A stretch of 64,000 bases of DNA, taken from positions 217,523 through 281,522 of the forward strand of contig JANQGX010000007.1 of NCBI GenBank assembly GCA_028282885.1, read 5' to 3'. The position numbers and the translations under genes are program-made. Below, one piece after another: positions 59,641-64,000 of the stretch. The notes under the pieces were generated by a model. It worked only from the letters and a program-made list of their open reading frames with translations, was not told where the DNA came from and ran no database searches. Each line of letters starts with the position of its first letter. Position 1 is the stretch's first letter. The stretch is from SAR324 cluster bacterium. GTDB lineage: Bacteria; SAR324; XYD2-FULL-50-16.

Positions 59641-61152
59641 CTAATGAGGATTCAGATAAGGCAGTTCGATTTGAAAAACTGCTCCATCTCCTCCATTTCT
59701 TGCCAAAAGAGTCCCGTGACAATGCTTTTCGATAATTGTTTTTGACATGTACAGGCCCAGGCCGGTTCCGTCACTCTCCTGTTTGGTCGTGAAATAAGGA
59801 TCAAAAACCTTCTCCAGGATTTCATTCGGTATTCCACCGGCATTGTCACTGATGTGAAAACCGAGATGTTTTTCGTTCTCCCAGCCGCTCAATTCGATGA
59901 CCGGCGTTTCAATTTCTCGCTCAAGAAAGACATCCTGGGCATTCTTCAGGATATTGATCACCACCTGGACAAGCTCATTGGGAAAGGTTTCGAGTTCCCT
60001 CTCATAACGATAGTCACGTTTTAACTGGATATTCTTGTTCTCCAGTGACTTGCCGATAATCTTCAGAGCCTTTTCAATCACCTCATTGAAACAGACCTGC
60101 TCACGCTTTTTTGTTGGACTCAGGAAACGACGGAAATCGGTGATGGTGGCGGAAAGGTATTTGGTCTGATCATTGATATCCTGTACGGATTGATCAAAGA
60201 ATTCCTTGTCTAGCATTTCCAGGTCATATCGCACCTTCAGATTCCCTATAACAACCCCGATTGATGAAAGCGGCTGTCTCCATTGATGAGCAATCATTCC
60301 GATCATCTCACCCATGGCAGACATCTTGGATTGTTGAACCAGCAATTGTTCGCTCTCCCTACTCTTTTTGACTTCCGCGGCAATCCGCTCCTTCAAACTG
60401 GCGTTGAGATTCTCCAGCTCTTCGGTCCGCTCCCTGACCTTCCTTTCCAGCAGTTGATTCTGCTTTTGGATGGTATGAAAAGAGTGCTCGATTCTCCTCC
60501 TGATTTCGAAGGTGACTACCCCCATTATCAAACCGGTCAGCAGAAGGATAAAGCATTTGGGATAAACACTGGCGACCATGTAGATTGAGAGATTAACCGG
60601 CACATCCCCCTGGTTCAGAAAGTAGTGAGTAACGGCCAGATATTCCACCGCTGCTACCAGACCGTTGAAAATGGAAAGCTTAACATTGAGCCGCAGGGCG
60701 CCGAGGGTAATGAATATGAAATAGACAAATCCGGCTGGCCCCAGCAATACTTCAACCGGATCCCACACGTTAGAGACAATAATGATCCCGACTGTCGGAA
60801 GGCTGACCTCTTCGAATGCATTCCAATAGCGTATATGAGAGGCGATGCGCTGTCCGCGGTCAAGAGCGCTCTTGATCAAAAAGCGGACAAACAGTTCATA
60901 GACGACTACACCGGCATAGAAACAGACGAACAGCAACACAACGTACCAGGCATCCGAATCGCTCCAGGGTACGTTAACACCGATTAATAGCGGCACAAAT
61001 ACGCCGATAAGGAAAACACTGAACATTCCGATCAGGATGTTACTACGCAGCAGCTCACTCAGAAGCAGTTCCCGGTTAAAATACCGTCTGAACTCGCTGT
61101 TCCTGTCGATGTCGCGTAAGAAGAATCTCAGCCAGTTTTGGGATGATTTCAT
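59641..61152 (-). CDS. Orphan membrane-bound sensor histidine kinase
   Basis: 503 aa. About six hydrophobic helices in residues ~35-215, with short loops and no obvious periplasmic domain. A coiled coil (~220-275) follows, then the H-box MIAHQWRQPLSSIG, and HATPase motifs NILKNAQDVF, DNAGGIP and GTGLGLYMSKTIIE. The HQWRQPL H-box defines a kinase group common in Epsilon- and Deltaproteobacteria. No response regulator gene is adjacent. Confidence 0.88.
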   Translation of the reverse strand: MKSSQNWLRFFLRDIDRNSEFRRYFNRELLLSELLRSNILIGMFSVFLIGVFVPLLIGVNVPWSDSDAWYVVLLFVCFYAGVVVYELFVRFLIKSALDRGQRIASHIRYWNAFEEVSLPTVGIIIVSNVWDPVEVLLGPAGFVYFIFITLGALRLNVKLSIFNGLVAAVEYLAVTHYFLNQGDVPVNLSIYMVASVYPKCFILLLTGLIMGVVTFEIRRRIEHSFHTIQKQNQLLERKVRERTEELENLNASLKERIAAEVKKSRESEQLLVQQSKMSAMGEMIGMIAHQWRQPLSSIGVVIGNLKVRYDLEMLDKEFFDQSVQDINDQTKYLSATITDFRRFLSPTKKREQVCFNEVIEKALKIIGKSLENKNIQLKRDYRYERELETFPNELVQVVINILKNAQDVFLEREIETPVIELSGWENEKHLGFHISDNAGGIPNEILEKVFDPYFTTKQESDGTGLGLYMSKTIIEKHCHGTLLARNGGDGAVFQIELPYLNPH

Positions 61153-61515
61153 TAAAATACACCTTTCCGTATTTTTTCAGCGCAACTCGCTGTTAATTAC
61201 CATGACAATCTCCTGCCAATCCCGTGTCAAGCAAATGTGATTTTTGATCATATGGGGATGCGCAGAATTCGTCCTTTAAGCTGCTCCTATTATAATCAGA
61301 TCATTTCAAAATGCGAAACGGATAATCCTGTTAGTGTGAAAATCTAAAAAAAGCGCGAGAAATCCTTGGACAGCATTCTGGTCAGGAAAAGGTATCGAGA
61401 TAAGCGGCGAATTATTGCTCTTCCTGAGCCATTCGCCACCTAGCTGAAATGAAAACCTGGGAAAGTTGGGTGAAATTTCAGTTCCGGAGAGAAGTTGGAA
61501 GATAATCCGAACTGG
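61153..61515. other. Intergenic region between the kinase and the cold-shock gene
   Basis: 363 nt with the kinase promoter and the end of the cold-shock transcript. No gene seen. Confidence 0.4.
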
Positions 61516-61719
61516 TTATCTGGCGACCATAACATTCACTGCACTGGGGCCTTTCTGTCCCTCTTCAATTTCGAAGGTAACCCGATCACCTTCGGCCAGG
61601 GATTTAAAACCGTCTCCGTTAATTCCGGTATAGTGAACAAAGACATCGGGACCTTTTTCCTGCTGAATAAATCCATAACCTTTATTATCGTTAAACCATT
61701 TAACCACACCATCTGCCAT
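61516..61719 (-). CDS. cspA: Cold-shock domain protein
   Basis: 67-aa single-stranded nucleic-acid-binding protein. RNA-binding motifs KGYGFI (RNP1) and VFVHYTGI (RNP2) are present, and [15 protein letters not shown] starts as in all CspA homologues. ATG 61719 with AGGAGC upstream. Confidence 0.94.
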   Translation of the reverse strand: MADGVVKWFNDNKGYGFIQQEKGPDVFVHYTGINGDGFKSLAEGDRVTFEIEEGQKGPSAVNVMVAR

Positions 61720-62162
61720 AATCGAAAAGCTCCTTTTTTATCCTGCTTTCAACATCTTGCTACAAAGCCATAAGCCCTGGAACGTCAACCAAGAAAGCCG
61801 GTTTTGAACGAAACAAACAGTAGAAAACCGTTTGAATTAATGTGTGCCCATTGTTACAGGAAATGTGAAAAACTCAACTTTTTTTTTAAAATTTCAACTC
61901 ACCCGAGTGATTTTACGAAACTTGGTTTTATTCCAGCCGACATTTGCTGATCAAAGTCGCCTAATACCCTGTCAAAGCCATCATTCGAACGAAGTAAAAT
62001 CCAGCCACATCAATTCCTTTCCAGCAAAAAACTATTGTGTTTTGTTCGCGCTCCGGTTACAACAACCTGCAGATAATGATAATTTTGCCTGACACGGGCA
62101 ATAAGTTTGTATCCGGCAATTGAAAACCGGAAAACAGAACAACCCCAAACAGGGAGCTAACC
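61720..62162. other. Divergent region between cspA and the UPRT gene
   Basis: 443 nt without a supported gene. It should include both promoters and possibly a long cspA 5' leader. No riboswitch recognised. Confidence 0.4.
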
Positions 62163-62825
62163 ATGGCGCTGATTAACGGCAAGGAGTATTCACAACTGAC
62201 CATTCTGAAAATGACCTCTCAGTTGCGAACCCTGATGACCATCATCAGGGATCAAAACACCAAACGAAATGACTTTATTTTCTATGCAGACCGGATCAAT
62301 CGATTGCTAATTGAAGAAGGATTGAATCTCCTGCCGACCCGGGATAAAACCATCACAACCCGAACGGGTGAAGTCTATCATGGCTCCGAGTTCAATGGTA
62401 AGATCTGCGCTGTTCCCATTATCAGAGCCGGACTCAGCATGGAAAACTGCATTCGTGAAGTAGCCAAGAAAATCAGAATTGCGCATATCCTGATCCAAAG
62501 AGATGAAGAAACAGCCAAGCCGATATTCTACAAATCCTGGCTACCGGATGACATACAGGAACGCTATGTATTCATCCTCGACCCCATGCTGGCAACCGGA
62601 GGCTCAGCCAATGCCACTATCAATACACTGAAGAACAACAATGTCGACGAAGACAAGATCATCTTCATCAATCTCGTTTCCGTCCCCGAAGGAATAGAAG
62701 CCGTTTTGGGAACCTATCCCGCTATCAGAATGATCACTGCGGAAGTGGACAGGGGACTCAATGAGAATGCCTTTATTCTGCCCGGATTGGGAGATTTCGG
62801 AGATATCTATTTCGGCACGGATTAA
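62163..62825 (+). CDS. upp: Uracil phosphoribosyltransferase, eukaryotic-like type
   Basis: Converts uracil and PRPP to UMP. 220 aa. PRPP loop ILDPMLATGGSANATI and uracil-binding C-terminus ILPGLGDFGDIYFGTD. The N-terminal LRTLMTIIRDQNTKRNDFIF and the GDFGD-x-YFGTD ending resemble fungal/protist UPRTs more than E. coli Upp, whose end is GLGDAGD-x-xFGT. Start ATG 62163 with a GGGAG site. Confidence 0.88.
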   Translation: MALINGKEYSQLTILKMTSQLRTLMTIIRDQNTKRNDFIFYADRINRLLIEEGLNLLPTRDKTITTRTGEVYHGSEFNGKICAVPIIRAGLSMENCIREVAKKIRIAHILIQRDEETAKPIFYKSWLPDDIQERYVFILDPMLATGGSANATINTLKNNNVDEDKIIFINLVSVPEGIEAVLGTYPAIRMITAEVDRGLNENAFILPGLGDFGDIYFGTD

Positions 62826-62856
62826 CTCCTTACGCTTTTACCACCCCTTCACTGCC

Positions 62857-62884
62857 CTGCGATTCCTGGAACAGGGAATCGCAG
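62857..62884 (+). terminator. Terminator hairpin after the UPRT gene
   Basis: Perfect 10-bp stem CTGCGATTCC (62857-62866) / GGAATCGCAG (62875-62884) with an 8-nt loop, followed by a short pyrimidine tract. It begins 31 nt past the stop. Confidence 0.65.
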
Positions 62885-62980
62885 CTTTCCCCGTTTATAG
62901 TCCCGTTGTTAATCAATATGATAATCCAAAGACCGCATTAACGGGTTGACTCCGGATTCGAACATAATTAGAATATAAAC

Positions 62981-63016
62981 CATAGTTTGTTTTTCAAACT
63001 TAAGTTGAAAACTATG
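62981..63016. promoter_or_regulatory. Candidate TetR operator
   Basis: Nested dyad: CATAGTTT (62981-62988) / AAACTATG (63009-63016) around the palindrome AACTTAAGTT (62997-63006), about 55 nt before the TetR gene. Position and symmetry fit an autoregulatory site. Confidence 0.4.
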
Positions 63017-63071
63017 CGTTGTTAACTATTTGTTATAGATTATATTTTTATCAATATCCGAATTAAACGCA

Positions 63072-63689
63072 ATGAAAGTCCAGCAGGAATCCCTCTCATT
63101 CAGGGAGATCAGGTATCGTGATAAAAGGAAAAAAATTCTGCAATACGCTGCCCGGATTTTTGCCAGGAAAGGATATGAAAAATCTTCACTGGAGGAGATT
63201 GCATCACACCTGAAATTGTCCAAGGCCAGTTTGTATCACTACGTCAAAAGCAAAGACGAGGTTCTCTATTTGATTCAGATGGAGGCTCTGGAGGAGATGT
63301 TGACCCTTGTTCGGGAGGTAGTGAAACTGGACAGGAATCCTTCCGACAAGCTGCGAAAAATCATTATCGAATACATTCGTCTAGCCACCCAGAAGCATGT
63401 TATTGGAGCGCTACGTCAACAGGAACTGATTCTGCCGAGAAAATGGAGATTGGAGATTATTGCTGCGAGAGATGAGTTTGATGATGAATGCCGCCGGATT
63501 ATTGAGGCGGGAATCAAATCCGGAGAATTTAAGGCGGACAATTGGAAAATGTCCTACATGGCAATGATCGGTTCTCTAAACTGGATAGTAAAATGGTATT
63601 CACCCCAGGGAGAGCTTTCTGTCGATGAAATCTCAACCTCAATGGTCGATTTCATTTTAAGGGGATTTGGAGTTACCATTCCCGACTAG
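63072..63689 (+). CDS. TetR/AcrR-family transcriptional regulator
   Basis: 205 aa. N-terminal HTH: KKILQYAARIFARKGYEKSS, then LEEIASHLKLSKASLYHYVKSKDEVL, the canonical TetR DNA-binding domain. The C-terminal ligand domain is of the type often controlling fatty-acid or aromatic acyl-CoA metabolism. The CoA-transferase gene downstream fits such a role, but the ligand is unknown. Confidence 0.9.
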   Translation: MKVQQESLSFREIRYRDKRKKILQYAARIFARKGYEKSSLEEIASHLKLSKASLYHYVKSKDEVLYLIQMEALEEMLTLVREVVKLDRNPSDKLRKIIIEYIRLATQKHVIGALRQQELILPRKWRLEIIAARDEFDDECRRIIEAGIKSGEFKADNWKMSYMAMIGSLNWIVKWYSPQGELSVDEISTSMVDFILRGFGVTIPD

Positions 63690-63707
63690 AAAAGATGGGT
63701 AACTTTC

Positions 63708-63753
63708 GACAAACCAGCCAGTCGTCAGTTTCGAGCCGACTGGCTGGTTTGTC
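63708..63753 (+). terminator. Strong terminator-like hairpin after the TetR gene
   Basis: Perfect 17-bp inverted repeat GACAAACCAGCCAGTCG (63708-63724) / CGACTGGCTGGTTTGTC (63737-63753) with a 12-nt loop. It separates the TetR gene from the CoA-transferase gene. Confidence 0.7.
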
Positions 63754-63813
63754 ATGTTCTCGTCGATTGTGTGCTGGTAAACCTATTGAAAATTATGAGA
63801 TTTGAGTTGAATT

Positions 63814-64000
63814 ATGGAAAGAACAAGTGCGGATAAACCCGGAAGGCCGGGTCCATTGGATGGAATCAAAATCGTAGAATATGGTCTGTTTCATGCCGGT
63901 CCGGGGGGTACCGCGATCTTGGGAGACCTGGGTGCGGATATCATCAAGGTGGAAGCTCCTTCCGGAGATCCTGAACGATACTGGGCCAAAGTCGGACGAA
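63814..64000 (+). CDS. Class III (CaiB/BaiF-type) CoA transferase, N-terminal fragment
   Basis: Open from ATG 63814 to the window edge (62 codons). The sequence LDGIKIVEYGLFHAGPGGTAILGDLGADIIKVE matches the conserved N-terminus of family III CoA transferases, followed by APSGDPERYW. Substrate cannot be told from the fragment. Confidence 0.88.
   Translation, partial: MERTSADKPGRPGPLDGIKIVEYGLFHAGPGGTAILGDLGADIIKVEAPSGDPERYWAKVGR

Noticed and set aside
62941..62975. tRNA-like GTTCGAATCC on the minus strand
   Set aside because: No T-stem pairing and no acceptor or anticodon arms around it.
1..64000. CRISPR arrays, insertion sequences, prophage genes
   Set aside because: No regularly spaced repeats, transposase or integrase motifs were seen in the window.

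Overview
The window looks like a chromosomal stretch of a strictly anaerobic, H2-using bacterium. The gene content (Flx/Hdr complexes, a complex I without NADH-dehydrogenase subunits, a Hyb-type periplasmic [NiFe] hydrogenase, NfnAB, paired GcvH-like proteins) best fits Desulfobacterota / former Deltaproteobacteria. No dsr, apr or 16S marker is present, so this placement is inference.

Layout. 1-4.5 kb (minus strand): a complex I operon nuoA-B-C-D-H-I that runs off the left edge and has no nuoE/F/G between D and H. 4.7-6.5 kb: NAD-type malic enzyme. 7-13.2 kb (minus): hydrogenase maturation genes hypC-E, hypA-B-F-D, divergent from 13.7-19.1 kb (plus): a hybOABCD-like uptake hydrogenase with its own protease. 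Then moeA, a DUF1007 protein convergent with a NicO-type Ni/Co permease, and a PerR-like Fur regulator followed by a catalase.

25.4-48.7 kb (minus) is the remarkable part: two tandem Hdr/Flx electron-transfer operons. Operon 1 reads hdrA1-mvhD1(flxD)-flxC-flxB-flxA-hdrD1. Operon 2 reads hdrA3-mvhD3-hdrA2-mvhD2(flxD)-flxC-flxB-flxA-hdrD2. Every hdrA, every mvhD and both hdrD genes carry one in-frame UGA at a position where the family has a functional cysteine: eight apparent selenocysteine codons in about 23 kb. A conventional gene caller splits each of these genes in two. The hairpins just downstream of the UGAs are conserved between paralogues, with one compensatory base-pair change. HdrA1 and HdrA3 also carry an inserted GltD/NfnB-like pyridine-nucleotide oxidoreductase module, and MvhD3 is fused to a winged-helix domain. 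The genes plausibly build NAD(P)H/ferredoxin/disulfide electron-bifurcating complexes.

49.4-59.1 kb: a histidine kinase with a Rossmann-like N-terminal domain plus an NtrC-type regulator, divergent from hdr operon 2; an archaemetzincin; two cysteine-rich GcvH-like proteins lacking the lipoyl lysine; a NifU/IscU scaffold; an IscR-like Rrf2 regulator; and NfnAB. 59.6-64 kb: an orphan membrane histidine kinase, a cold-shock protein, a eukaryotic-type uracil phosphoribosyltransferase, a TetR regulator and the start of a class III CoA transferase. I saw no rRNA, tRNA, CRISPR array, IS element or selA/B/C/D gene in the window.
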